NCBI GenBank assembly: GCA_040218535.1
Contig: JAVJRG010000012.1
Span: 1,240,001 to 1,304,000, forward strand
From: Lacipirellulaceae bacterium
Lineage (GTDB): Bacteria > Planctomycetota > Planctomycetia > Pirellulales > Lacipirellulaceae
Reading direction: 5' to 3'
Length of the DNA stretch: 64,000 bases
Shown in pieces: positions 10,857 to 19,630 of this stretch (the first letter of the stretch is position 1; the number at the start of each line of letters is the position of its first letter). Made by a program: the position numbers and the translations under genes. Below the pieces are notes generated by a model that was not told the origin of the DNA, did not search any database, and was given only the letters and a program-made list of their open reading frames with translations.

Positions 10857-10930
10857 CCGAAGGGGTTTCATCCTACAGCCCAGGGTAAGATCCACCGAGC
10901 CTAAGCGAGGAGGATCGCCACCCTGGGTAT
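10857..10930 (+). repeat. Dispersed repeat B, copy 1
   Basis: A unit of about 74 bases with CAGCCCAGGGTAAGATC near its left and GATCGCCACCCTGGGTAT at its right end, so it can fold on CCCAGGGT/ACCCTGGG. It matches the reverse complement of 11092-11165 over nearly its full length. Confidence 0.8.
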
Positions 10931-11091
10931 GGAATTGAGGCCTAACAAGCGACCGAGCAATAAGGCCTGACTACCGGCGGCACTTTGGCGAGGTCGCAAC
11001 TGGCCGTGGCAAGCCTTTCCCGTTTCGACCTCGAAGGCGCATATCGGTACTCATAACTTGCTGCTCGGTCGATTTTCTTTTGGTTTGCTGA

Positions 11092-11165
11092 GACCCAGGG
11101 TACGATCACACTCGCTGGGGCTCGCGATGATCGAACCCTGGGCTATGGGATGTAATCCCTTCGGG
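11092..11165 (-). repeat. Dispersed repeat B, copy 2
   Basis: The inverted copy of 10857-10930, starting GACCCAGGGTACGATC and ending ATGTAATCCCTTCGG. Differences are scattered substitutions that keep the CCCAGGGT/ACCCTGGG arms, as expected for a structured mobile repeat. Confidence 0.8.
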
Positions 11166-11210
11166 ATAATATTTGAGAACTGCTGTGTTACTTTCAGGTC
11201 GTCCTTTGTA

Positions 11211-11228
11211 CCCGGCATGAATGCCGGG
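11211..11228. repeat. Perfect small hairpin
   Basis: CCCGGCAT-GA-ATGCCGGG, a perfect 8-base inverted repeat. There is no T-run after it on either strand, so it is not a classical terminator. Confidence 0.6.
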
Positions 11229-11268
11229 CCTAGTCATGTTTGGATGGAAGCTTTTGTCTTTGTTCCAT

Positions 11269-11337
11269 CCTCACCTCGCCAGGGCGAGTCGCCGGAGGAA
11301 ACCTAACCCTCTCCCGGTGAGCAGGAGAGGGAACTTG
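11269..11337 (-). repeat. Dispersed repeat A, copy 2
   Basis: Opposite orientation to 5312-5380, sharing CTCACCTCGCC, GGCGAGTCGCCGGAGGA and the CCCTCTCC/GGAGAGGG arms. It lies about 100 bases before the DUF5009-like gene. Confidence 0.75.
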
Positions 11338-11439
11338 AGAGCACCGGGTTGTGAGTGAGTTAGTTGTCACTGGCTGTCCGCTGGGCTATCTTGATGCGGC
11401 CTCGTGTCGAGAAGCCGCGAGGAACACCGAGGAGAAGTA

Positions 11440-12693
11440 GTGGGGGAATCGCGCGCTGAGAAATTGACGGTTGAGACTGCGACGCCGACCGTGCGCTTGC
11501 ATTCGCTGGACGCGATGCGCGGTTTTGTGATCGCGGCGATGCTGTTGGTGAACATGACGTGGGACCGTGATGCTCTGCCGGCCCAGTTGTTTCACGTGCC
11601 ATGGAACGCTCCGGCACAGGGGGCGACGTTCACGGATCTCGTCTTTCCTTGGTTCGTCTTCATGGCTGGGGCTGCCGCTCCGTTGTCGCTGCGCTCGGGC
11701 CGGGGGAAGGGCATGACCAGCGGCCAGATTGTCTGGGCCGCCTTCTTGCGATCGGCGAAGCTCTACTTGCTGGGCGTTCTGCTGACGGTGGCATCCTTCG
11801 CGTCGGAGCGACCGCTCGCTTGGGGCGATCTTCTCTCGTGGAATATCCTTCAGTTGTTGGGCGCGGCTTACTTTTTTGTAGTGCTTGCTCAACTTGTCTC
11901 GTCGCGTTGGCGCTCGGCGATCGTCATTGCTGTGCTGGCGGCGAAGTGGGCGACCTTCTTGCTGCCGTATGAAACAATCGCGTCGCTTGCGACGCTGCGA
12001 CCCGTTGATGGAGCTCCGGTGGGGCCAGGGACGTGGGCGCACTTTGACGGCGTAAAGCAGTTGTTTCACATGGAGCACGTTGCTGAGCCGTCGCTCACTT
12101 CGCTACTGATCGGCTGGCTGGGCATGGCACAGCAGTATTTGCCTTTAGCGGCGATCGGCGTGTGTGGGGCGCTGGCTACGGAACGGATCGAACGTGGCCG
12201 TGATGGCCGAAGCGCGATGGTTGTTGCTGGCTGGGGTGCGGCTTTGATTGCGGTCGGCGCGGCGTTGCAGTGGGGTTTCGTACCGGGCGGTGGCGGGTTG
12301 TGGGGCACGGCGACGGTGCCGTTCAGCAAGTGGTTGTTTAGCCCCGCGTACTGCCTGCTGGCGGCGGGGACCGGCGCGATGCTGCTGGCGACGTTCTTCG
12401 CGGCGATCGATTGTGCGAGCCTCGTTCGATTTGGGCCGCTGCGGTCGCTGGGTAAGAACGCACTGGCGGTCTACGTTGGTGCCGAGTTGAGTTTTAAGTT
12501 GATCTTCAGCAAGTGGCTACTGCCGCTGCCAGAGAAAGGGGCGGACTCGATCGCCGGTGCGATCCAGGCGTGGATTGGTCACGCAACTGGCTCGCCGATC
12601 GCCGCGAGTCTCGGCTGGGCCTTGCTATGGGTCGTGGTCTGGACCCTCGTCGCGATATGGCTGGACCGCCGTAGGATTTATTGGCGCGTTTGA
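11440..12693 (+). CDS. DUF5009/HGSNAT-like acyltransferase membrane protein
   Basis: A polytopic membrane protein of about 417 residues. The N-terminal segment LHSLDAMRGFVIAAMLLVN, then TFTDLVFPWFVFMAGAA, is the signature of the heparan-alpha-glucosaminide N-acetyltransferase (HGSNAT/NagX/DUF5009) family, which transfers acetyl groups across a membrane to amino sugars. About ten hydrophobic segments follow. I prefer GTG 11440 because GGAG at 11431-11434 sits five bases before it; a start at GTG 11404 would add 12 charged residues. Its role is probably modification of surface or imported sugars. No sugar gene adjoins it. Confidence 0.85.
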   Translation: MGESRAEKLTVETATPTVRLHSLDAMRGFVIAAMLLVNMTWDRDALPAQLFHVPWNAPAQGATFTDLVFPWFVFMAGAAAPLSLRSGRGKGMTSGQIVWAAFLRSAKLYLLGVLLTVASFASERPLAWGDLLSWNILQLLGAAYFFVVLAQLVSSRWRSAIVIAVLAAKWATFLLPYETIASLATLRPVDGAPVGPGTWAHFDGVKQLFHMEHVAEPSLTSLLIGWLGMAQQYLPLAAIGVCGALATERIERGRDGRSAMVVAGWGAALIAVGAALQWGFVPGGGGLWGTATVPFSKWLFSPAYCLLAAGTGAMLLATFFAAIDCASLVRFGPLRSLGKNALAVYVGAELSFKLIFSKWLLPLPEKGADSIAGAIQAWIGHATGSPIAASLGWALLWVVVWTLVAIWLDRRRIYWRV

Positions 12694-12705
12694 GCGGGAT
12701 AAGGG

Positions 12706-15700
12706 CTAGCTGAAGAGGGACTCGAGTAGCTCGTCGTCGAGCCATTGGGTTTCGGTCTCTTGCTCGCTGGCGAGATCGACGGCCTTTTCGGCTGTTGCAG
12801 ATTCTTCGAGGAGGGCGAAGGCGGCTTCGCGGGTGGTGTCGCTGCTGGTTGACTCAACGCGGGCAACTTGAGGAGTGATGAGGGGTTCAGTGGCCGGCTG
12901 TTCTTCTATTCCGGCTGACGCTTGCAGGGCGACGCCGGCTAACTCGCTATTGGTGATTGCCGGGGCGGAAGCGGCGCTGACGGCACTTGCTCCGTTCGTA
13001 CTGACGACGAATCTGATGTTATCGATATAGAAGGAGGGTGTCGACTCAGTTGTGTTCCTGTGGTTGACGATGATCAGCGGGTTGATCGTTGAGCCGCCCG
13101 AGGTGTCGATCGTGCCCGTCGCGGTGATCGTCGTCCAGGAATCGAGGACGGCGCTGGAATTGATCGTGGTGAACCCGGTCGGTCCGTCTCCGGGGTTCAA
13201 GTAGACCGTGTCGTCGGTCAGCGGCTGTGCTGAGTTGACGTAGTAGTCGAACGAGAAGCTGTAGTCCCAGCCGTTGTAGCTACTGACGTCGAGATCCGGT
13301 CCGGCCGGATTGATGTTGTGGAACTGGTTCTGGCCGTTGGTGATCCAGCGACCGATGTCGCCCATCCCCGTGCCGAAGGGATCGCTGATCTTGGAAACGG
13401 CCGAGCCGTCAGCGTCGTCTGGCGGGGAGGTATCTTCCCACAGAGTTACTGACGTTGTGGCGTCTTCCAGGTCGATGACGAGCGAGGGTCGGATTTCGGT
13501 GCTGCTATTCTCGCTGGAGGCGAAGGCCACGTCGTCGCTGCTCGCGCCGTCGGTATCGACGACGAACGAGACTTCATCCCCAGCGATCACGGCGCTAGAC
13601 ACATCGAACGAGTAAGTCTGGCCGATGACGAAATTCCCGGTTATGTCATCGAGAAGCGTGGTCTTGGCGGGAGCTGTAGCGGCCGAGAGAGTGGTCTCCG
13701 TCCAGTTGTCCGAGCCGCCTTCGTAGACACGGATCCGCATGTTCGTGCCGGCGTCGCCGCTGACAGTCAGTTGGAGCGTCGCGCCGGTGATGTTATTGCC
13801 TGGGTAATCGGGAACGTCGAACTTGAGGTAAGCCGTGCGCGTGCGACTGGTGCTGTCTTCAATGCGAAGCAGTGCGTTATCTTGCGAGGTGCCGTCTTGA
13901 AGGTAGGCGTCTTCCACCGCGGAGAGCTGCTGGCCACCGATGGGGGTGTTTGAACCCGGCGTGAAGAAGTATCGGATCGATTCGGAAGCGACGGTGACAA
14001 ACTTCACGACAAGATCGTTCCCATCAACCCAGTAGCCGGGTCCAGAGAGTGTTTCCAGCTCAGCGAAGCTGGCCACTTGCGTCGTCGGGGTGACTTGGCT
14101 GCCATTGAATCGGTTTTTCGACTCAAGCACTTGTAGACTGTTGGCGATACCGCTGAAGCGGATGATGCTGCTTTCAGTGATTGTGGCGGGATCGGTATTC
14201 CCAAGCTGGATGCGGTAGAGGATTTCAAAGCCATCCTCGTAGCTGGACGCGCCGCTCGGGAAGCTAGCGGTGTAGACTTCGTTGTTCGCTTTGAGGATCG
14301 TTCGGTGCGAATCGTTCGAGCTTTCGGTATCGGACTCCCCATCCGGCGTGACGAGTGTGAATTGGCCCTGATTGTTGCCATCGAACTCGATTCGGAAGTT
14401 CGCGTACAGGTCGTCGGAGATTCGAGCGTCCCAGCCGGCGGGCCGGATGTCGTTGGTGTCGGTGATATAGTTATTGTCAGGAAGCAGGACTGTCCCGGCG
14501 GTTCCCCCTCCGTGTCCGGTCAGGGTGCCATCGACGTCGTAGATGGCTGTTGGCGCTTGGAAGTCGAAGGCGTCTCGGTTCGCGTCGTAAGTTGCACCGT
14601 AACGTTCGGAGATGCTGAGTTGGTCTTTCGTGCCGTCCTCTTCGAACGACGTGTTGCTGACGTAGACGTGGGTGTTGCGTAGAGCTCCGCCGTGGTTGCG
14701 GAAGACGTGGGCGCTGCTGCCGCGGTTAAACCCGGCGAAGTGGGTGCCGTCCATGTTGTTCGGCCCGTCGTAAAGTGACTGACCGGTGACCACTTCGCTT
14801 AGGTCTGCGTTTCCTTGGCTATGACCGATGTAGAGGGAGTCGGTAATCCGCTGTGAGAAGGTAATGAACGTGCTGGTGAAGTTGTCGGCGAACTTGTTCT
14901 GGTCGAACTGGCCATAACGCCCGCGATGGTAGATACCAATCTCGTGCTTATAAGCTGTGAAGTTGTTGTAGACGGGTTCGACTTCTTGCCCGGAGGAATT
15001 CTGTGGCTGGTAGGCTCTGCCGAAAGAGTTACTGAGAAGGTTCGCGCCGACAGGGGACTCGAGGTCCATGCCGCGGTCTTGGTTAAATCCGACCTGAGAC
15101 GAGTGCGATGTGTTGTGGGTGAAGAGACCAAGAGGCGTTTCGTTGGCGTTGACGTTGTTGTACTGCGGATCGCTCGCTGAAAGGCCAATCGGAAACTCAG
15201 GCAGAATAAACCAGTAGCCTGTTCCGTCGACTCCTGCCGAAACGTTTCCGATCCAGACGTTATCAGGGTTGGTGACCCAGTAGGCGGACGAGCTCAAGAA
15301 ACGTAATGGGTTCTGCCCGACAAAGTCGTGCGTGTCGACGATGAATGGGTCGTTCACGTCAGGATAGTTGTCGCCACCCGCATCGGTGCGTCCGACTTTG
15401 TGGATGCCCAGGGCAATGTTTGCGAGGAAGAAGTTGCCGGTTTCGACTCCGTCTTCCATAAAGAAGCCGTGTCCATGGATGTCGTGGAGAACGACGTCCT
15501 GGATGAGCAGATTGTGAGTGCCGTGCACCGTGACGCCGCGGTTGTTGGAGTTCGTAACCGAGACACCCCTAAGTACATCCCCCGTCCGGTCGCCCGCCAC
15601 ATGCCAGTGGATGGGATACCTGCCCAGCGTACCAGTTTGTCCGAGGCGATCGAGCTGCACGCCTTCGACCGAGATTTGCCCAGCAGTGGGCATGATCATG

Positions 15701-16824
15701 ATGTGACCGCTAATTCCGCGATGGTCGCCTGTGCTGCCGGTGTTGAACAAAGCACGGTCGCCCCAGTTGCTGTCGGTGTCTTGTGAGGCGAGACCTTGGA
15801 TTCGGACATTGCGGCTGAGGAGGGCGACTTCTGCGCGCAAGTCGATGCTGCGGTTGCCGTTGTCGTAGGTCTCGATCTCGCCGTAGTGGCGGTTTGACAA
15901 TACATTGTCGAGCGTCAGACGTGTGGTGCCGTTGCCCAAGTCAGTGATTGCGGTGATGGTGCGAACTTCCTGATCGCTGTAATCTCGAGTTGAGCTTGCA
16001 ATGACGATCTGGTCGCCCACCTCCCAATTCAACTCGCCGTCCGACGCGGCCGAAATCGTTCCGTCGAAGTTCCGCTCGATGACGTTCTCGACGACGATCG
16101 AGTTCGCCCCGGCCTCCGCAGTTTGTCCCAGCTTCGTGAAGCTAAGTTTGTCTTGGCCGAAGAACTGCAGACGTCCGCCCATCGCGGCCATGAGGAAGCC
16201 GCCGTTGTCAGTGATCTGCGTCGTTCCGGTCGAGGTCTCGACCGTGTAGTCGGCATTCTGATCGGTGCCGGTCAGCGTGAGGACAAACTCGCCTTGATCG
16301 TAGCGGTTGGCAGCGGTGCCAATCTGGAACACGCCGCCACTGTTGACGTGAATCCAGTCGGTGGTGAGCGTCTTCGTCTGGCCGCCCGTCGATCCTGCTG
16401 TGTCGTATTGTTGCTGCCACAGGCCCAAGTCGGCGGCGTCGGTATCGGAGTCCCCGTCCGCATCGCCGTTGCCGCCCTGCCATGAGAGAAAGTCGGAACC
16501 ATCGACGGTGCCGCTCCCATCGAAGTCGGCTCCCGAAGGTTCAGCAACATCCAATGTTCCGTGAACGACGAGCTCTTGAGCCACATGGTCGGTGCCAGCC
16601 AATGTAACGGTGAGGCCTGAGGGAATAATCGCGCGCAGCGAATCGTCAGGGACGCCAGCGCTCCAGGTGCCAACGTCGTCCCAGTCGCCTGACTGCACTG
16701 CCGTTGTCACAGCGAGAAGCGTCCTGGGTTCGAGCGACTCGAATCCGAGTTGTAATGATTGGCCAGTCCGCGTGCCTCGCCGAGACAGCCAAGACTTCCC
16801 CTTCTTGGGCTCTATCTCTGCCAT
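12706..16824 (-). CDS. Giant secreted G8/CEMIP-like beta-helix protein with dockerin-like and DNRLRE-like domains
   Basis: An exoprotein of about 1372 residues. The N terminus (about residues 20-40) carries LQLGFESLEPRTLLA, a planctomycete export-associated motif. A G8 domain follows (VQSGDWDDVGTWSAGVPDD), interrupted at about 100-140 by a dockerin-type pair (DFDGSGTVDGSDFLSW and GDSDTDAADLGLW). The beta-helix core contains RYPIHWHVAGD (about residue 405), matching the CEMIP/TMEM2 family. A DNRLRE-like carbohydrate-binding region (about 970-1115) and a cohesin- or CBM-like C-terminal domain follow, ending WLDDELLESLFS. ATG 16824 is chosen because GAGG lies upstream and the longer frame adds unrelated sequence. 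A polysaccharide-binding or depolymerising role (hyaluronidase-like in animals) is inferred. Confidence 0.85.
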   Translation of the reverse strand: MAEIEPKKGKSWLSRRGTRTGQSLQLGFESLEPRTLLAVTTAVQSGDWDDVGTWSAGVPDDSLRAIIPSGLTVTLAGTDHVAQELVVHGTLDVAEPSGADFDGSGTVDGSDFLSWQGGNGDADGDSDTDAADLGLWQQQYDTAGSTGGQTKTLTTDWIHVNSGGVFQIGTAANRYDQGEFVLTLTGTDQNADYTVETSTGTTQITDNGGFLMAAMGGRLQFFGQDKLSFTKLGQTAEAGANSIVVENVIERNFDGTISAASDGELNWEVGDQIVIASSTRDYSDQEVRTITAITDLGNGTTRLTLDNVLSNRHYGEIETYDNGNRSIDLRAEVALLSRNVRIQGLASQDTDSNWGDRALFNTGSTGDHRGISGHIMIMPTAGQISVEGVQLDRLGQTGTLGRYPIHWHVAGDRTGDVLRGVSVTNSNNRGVTVHGTHNLLIQDVVLHDIHGHGFFMEDGVETGNFFLANIALGIHKVGRTDAGGDNYPDVNDPFIVDTHDFVGQNPLRFLSSSAYWVTNPDNVWIGNVSAGVDGTGYWFILPEFPIGLSASDPQYNNVNANETPLGLFTHNTSHSSQVGFNQDRGMDLESPVGANLLSNSFGRAYQPQNSSGQEVEPVYNNFTAYKHEIGIYHRGRYGQFDQNKFADNFTSTFITFSQRITDSLYIGHSQGNADLSEVVTGQSLYDGPNNMDGTHFAGFNRGSSAHVFRNHGGALRNTHVYVSNTSFEEDGTKDQLSISERYGATYDANRDAFDFQAPTAIYDVDGTLTGHGGGTAGTVLLPDNNYITDTNDIRPAGWDARISDDLYANFRIEFDGNNQGQFTLVTPDGESDTESSNDSHRTILKANNEVYTASFPSGASSYEDGFEILYRIQLGNTDPATITESSIIRFSGIANSLQVLESKNRFNGSQVTPTTQVASFAELETLSGPGYWVDGNDLVVKFVTVASESIRYFFTPGSNTPIGGQQLSAVEDAYLQDGTSQDNALLRIEDSTSRTRTAYLKFDVPDYPGNNITGATLQLTVSGDAGTNMRIRVYEGGSDNWTETTLSAATAPAKTTLLDDITGNFVIGQTYSFDVSSAVIAGDEVSFVVDTDGASSDDVAFASSENSSTEIRPSLVIDLEDATTSVTLWEDTSPPDDADGSAVSKISDPFGTGMGDIGRWITNGQNQFHNINPAGPDLDVSSYNGWDYSFSFDYYVNSAQPLTDDTVYLNPGDGPTGFTTINSSAVLDSWTTITATGTIDTSGGSTINPLIIVNHRNTTESTPSFYIDNIRFVVSTNGASAVSAASAPAITNSELAGVALQASAGIEEQPATEPLITPQVARVESTSSDTTREAAFALLEESATAEKAVDLASEQETETQWLDDELLESLFS

Positions 16825-17000
16825 GATCGAGTGGTCCTCTTGCTCGAATTCAGTGCGCGGCAATGTTGGCAATCGTCGAGACGCCGCGTTGAAAAGATGC
16901 TTGTTCCGTAGTCGGATCGTACCGATTCCCGAGCGGAGGTTCCGTTCGATCCAAGTCACTTATTGTAGAGTGCGAGGCCAGAAATGTCTATTGTACGCAA

Positions 17001-17014
17001 TTTCACACGTGAAA
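17001..17014. promoter_or_regulatory. Inverted repeat upstream of the G8 protein gene
   Basis: TTTCAC-AC-GTGAAA, two perfect 6-base arms, about 180 bases upstream of the chosen start of the G8 gene and beyond the end of the alkylation repair gene. It is a candidate operator, with no partner regulator identified. Confidence 0.3.
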
Positions 17015-17076
17015 AGTGCGATTACGGGTTCATCTCCTGGACCATAGTCTGAGAATTCAGAAGAAGGGTTATCCGC

Positions 17077-17826
17077 CTAGCCGTTGTTCTTCGACTTTCT
17101 CAACGTCCGGGTAGCGTGGGAGATAATCCAGTCGGTGTGTGAGTTCTTTTCGCGCGACCAGGCCTGAGTCAGTTCTCTGATCCGATCGGGGTGGTCTTTC
17201 GAAATGTCGTTCAGGAGATTCGCAACGGACTTGCGGACGTAGGCCGATGAGTCGGTTCGCAACGGAGTGACCAGTTTGATAGCTGGTTCTGGATCGTCAA
17301 TGAAAACCTCGAGGCGTTTCGCCCAGGGGAGCCGCGGTCGTGCTCCTTCACTAGCGAGCCGCCGAACGTGCGCGTCTGGCGAACGGGACCAGAGACGCAA
17401 GAACTTCAACCCCCGAGTTGTGTCGTCCTCAAGGTAGGGACGGACGGCGTACTCTGACGTATGGCGACGCGTGATCTCTTCACAAAGAGACATTGAAGTG
17501 TCGAAATGGGATCGTCCGAACTCCTCCACGAGCCGGGCAACTGGCATGAACCAATATCCCTCGGTGAACATTCCCGTTTCACCCTGCAACGGCGGGCCGA
17601 GCGACTTGAGAAGAATTCGTGCGGATCGCTCGTAGTCTTTCGGCAAGCGATTATGCAAGCCGGTCGCCATCAGCAACACGCGGTCTTTCAGTTCAAGGTC
17701 ACCGACGCCTGCGTCGACTTCCTCAGCGTAGCTCTCAAGATCGAACTTCTTGAAGTTCGCTTGAATCGCTTCGCCTAAGCGAATGGCACAGTCGCGATCA
17801 AACCACTCTTTGAGTTTCTTGGCCAT
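17077..17826 (-). CDS. DNA alkylation repair protein (AlkD/AlkC-like HEAT repeat glycosylase)
   Basis: A 249-residue all-helical protein. Repeated units such as HVRRLASEGARPRLPW and YVRKSVANLLNDISKDHPD are HEAT-like repeats typical of bacterial alkylpurine DNA glycosylases of the ALK superfamily. EYAVRPYLEDD and the RLPWAKRL segment resemble the AlkC branch more than AlkD. The expected job is excision of N3/N7-alkylated purines, cytoplasmic. Length fits the family and the start is an ATG right after a free intergenic region. It stands alone on its strand. Confidence 0.88.
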   Translation of the reverse strand: MAKKLKEWFDRDCAIRLGEAIQANFKKFDLESYAEEVDAGVGDLELKDRVLLMATGLHNRLPKDYERSARILLKSLGPPLQGETGMFTEGYWFMPVARLVEEFGRSHFDTSMSLCEEITRRHTSEYAVRPYLEDDTTRGLKFLRLWSRSPDAHVRRLASEGARPRLPWAKRLEVFIDDPEPAIKLVTPLRTDSSAYVRKSVANLLNDISKDHPDRIRELTQAWSREKNSHTDWIISHATRTLRKSKNNG

Positions 17827-18550
17827 AAGGTTTTCGATAGCCGGAAGTTATGTGCTACACACCCCACTATTTAGGAAACGCTACGCACGCGGCACGATTG
17901 CTTTCGTGACGACAGAATTGAGGATTGCGGTCAGAATTACGCCGCTCCAGACGGTGCTTGGTAAGGAATAGAATGTGTGAAGCGGATCTATTTCGCGGGA
18001 TGTGAGTGAGAATACAGTAGTGGATTTTGGGACGTAGTTTCGATACTTTGCGGTAACCTAATCTTAGGGGTTTGCAAAGTAATACTTCAAGTAAGACCTC
18101 TTGCTACCGATAATCTCCATACCCTCGAAGAGAGTCGCCAGAAAAGGAGATTTGGTTCGATTGATAAGCCTGAGAATTCTGAACCCGAGAAAATCTAGGA
18201 CCGAGTCTTAACGACGACTCTTACTTGGATTAATGGAGATTCTAGCCTTGCATTGTCCGTTTGATGATGACCGAGGGATGACTTACGGTGCGACCGACGA
18301 TCACAGATTCAAAGTAGTAGAGATCCCCGTCCACGTGAGCGACCTGCATACCACGATGCTTCATCAGCTAGACTCGACCACCGTCGCTTGACATTCAAGC
18401 ACTAAGGCCCCGACGCGAAGCTCACGGTTGTCGAGCCCGCCCGCGTCATTCATGAAATATTGGCGAGTTGATTCCGATTGTCCCGAGTGGAACTTTGCGT
18501 CTCTTAAGAGGTAACAGACGCTCTCGCTTGGCAGAAACTTCCCAAGAAAG
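17827..18550. other. Intergenic region, mostly without features
   Basis: 17827-18230 shows no convincing coding frame or repeat. 18240-18500 contains a possible decayed coding remnant (listed separately). The long frame that enters from the tRNA gene is an artefact of reading through the tRNA. Confidence 0.5.
18243..18490 (-). pseudogene. Possible decayed coding remnant, FabZ/hot-dog-like
   Basis: Read leftward, the frame gives GGLDNRELRVGALVLECQAT, stops after VVESS, and continues one frame over as KHRGMQVAHVDGDLYYFES. The two pieces together loosely recall the C-terminal half of hot-dog dehydratases of FabZ type, where a VDG segment is common. A frameshift and stop separate them and no start is visible. 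The resemblance is weak; it could be chance. Confidence 0.2.
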
Positions 18551-18624
18551 TCGGGCCGACAGGATTTGAACCTGCGACCTTTTGACCCCCAGTCAAACGC
18601 GCTACCAGACTGCGCCACGGCCCG
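18551..18624 (-). tRNA. tRNA-Pro(GGG)
   Basis: 74 nt. The acceptor stem CGGGCCG pairs perfectly with CGGCCCG, followed by discriminator A. The anticodon arm is TTTGA-CTGGGGG-TCAAA, giving anticodon GGG. The T arm contains GGTTCAAATCC. No CCA is encoded. It lies 97 bases upstream of the glycosyltransferase stop and faces the same way as that gene. Confidence 0.96.
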
Positions 18625-18721
18625 AACTTTGGTGTTGGCGGCGAGAACACCGCATGAGCCAATATTCTAGTCCGCTTTGCCGTTGGGAGCAAAGGGGCCT
18701 CGGCCAGTGGCCGATTGCTGG

Positions 18722-19630
18722 CTATTTACGGTATTTCGCAATGCAGAATAGCGCGTTGAGGGCGTCTTTGAAGCCAATCTTTTTGCCGGCTTCGTAGTCG
18801 CGGGCGTTGTAGCTGATTGGGAGTTCCTCGATCTGGTAGCCCAGGTGCGACAGCTTAGCGGTGATTTCGGGTTCGAAACCGAAGCGTTCCTGCTCGATTT
18901 GAACCTGCTCCAGCACTTCACGACGGAATACCTTGTAGCAGGTCTCCATGTCGGTGAGCCGTTGCCCGGTGATCGCGTTCGAGGCGGTCGTAAGAGCCCA
19001 GTTGCCGAAGCGGTGGAGGCGGGATGGGTCGTTCTCTCTCGCGTTCTCCAGGAATCGCGAGCCATAGACGACATCGGCCCCTGCTTCGATGGCTTCGAGC
19101 AATTTGGGCAGGTCGTTCGGGTTGTATTCGAGATCGGCATCCTGAATCATCACGACGTCGCCGGTCGCCTGTGCGAACGCGGTTCGCAATGCTGCGCCTT
19201 TGCCGCGATTGTAGCCGTGGAGGATGACGTGGATGTCTGGCTCGCGCTCCAGTTCGAGCAGAATTTTGCGCGTGCCGTCGACGCTGAAGTCGTCGACAAG
19301 GACAATCTCTTTGTGAATGCCAACCGCCTGCACACGACGGACGATTTCGACGACCGTATTCCGCTCGTTGTAAACAGGGATCACGATCGATACATCGAGG
19401 TCGGTCTTTCTTAGTGGCTCAGCCGGAGGAGCGGCATCAAGCTCGTGGGCGACGGCCAACGTCTGCTCGGCAATGTCGAAAGTCGCTTCGATCCGATCGT
19501 AGTGCGACCTGTCGAGCTGAGGTCGATCGAGATAGGGCGCACTGCTGTGTTCGCCCGGCTCTTTCACGGCGTCTGAGCTAGTTTCGTTCGCTGGAGTTTC
19601 TTTGGCGGTCTTCATTTGATGTGTTTTCAT
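18722..19630 (-). CDS. Family 2 glycosyltransferase (DPM1-like)
   Basis: A 302-residue GT-A fold enzyme. After a variable 70-residue N terminus comes DVSIVIPVYNERNTV, then VLVDDFSVDGT and the metal-binding VMIQDADLEYNPND, followed by VVYGSRFLE. This pattern fits dolichol/undecaprenyl-phosphate sugar transferases, which make lipid-linked mannose or glucose at the cytoplasmic face. There is no C-terminal membrane domain, as in DPM1. Its ATG overlaps the stop of the upstream GT-C-like gene as ATGA, so the two are translated together. A plausible link is that this enzyme makes the lipid-linked donor that the membrane partner uses. Confidence 0.93.
   Translation of the reverse strand: MKTHQMKTAKETPANETSSDAVKEPGEHSSAPYLDRPQLDRSHYDRIEATFDIAEQTLAVAHELDAAPPAEPLRKTDLDVSIVIPVYNERNTVVEIVRRVQAVGIHKEIVLVDDFSVDGTRKILLELEREPDIHVILHGYNRGKGAALRTAFAQATGDVVMIQDADLEYNPNDLPKLLEAIEAGADVVYGSRFLENARENDPSRLHRFGNWALTTASNAITGQRLTDMETCYKVFRREVLEQVQIEQERFGFEPEITAKLSHLGYQIEELPISYNARDYEAGKKIGFKDALNALFCIAKYRK

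Larger units (their letters stand above)
10838..11439. other. Repeat-filled intergenic region
   Basis: No gene. It contains two inverted copies of repeat B, one copy of repeat A, a perfect small hairpin and a pair of distant arms (CGACCGAGCAA near 10951 and TTGCTGCTCGGTCG near 11059) that could close a larger stem. The frame at 11058-11306 is made of repeat sequence and I do not accept it as a gene. Confidence 0.7.

Noticed and set aside
11386-12078. Minus-strand frame over the DUF5009-like gene
   Set aside because: Antisense shadow with basic low-complexity sequence.
18364-18618. 84-codon minus-strand frame starting inside the tRNA gene
   Set aside because: It begins by reading through tRNA-Pro. 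Frames of this kind are artefacts of tRNA sequence.
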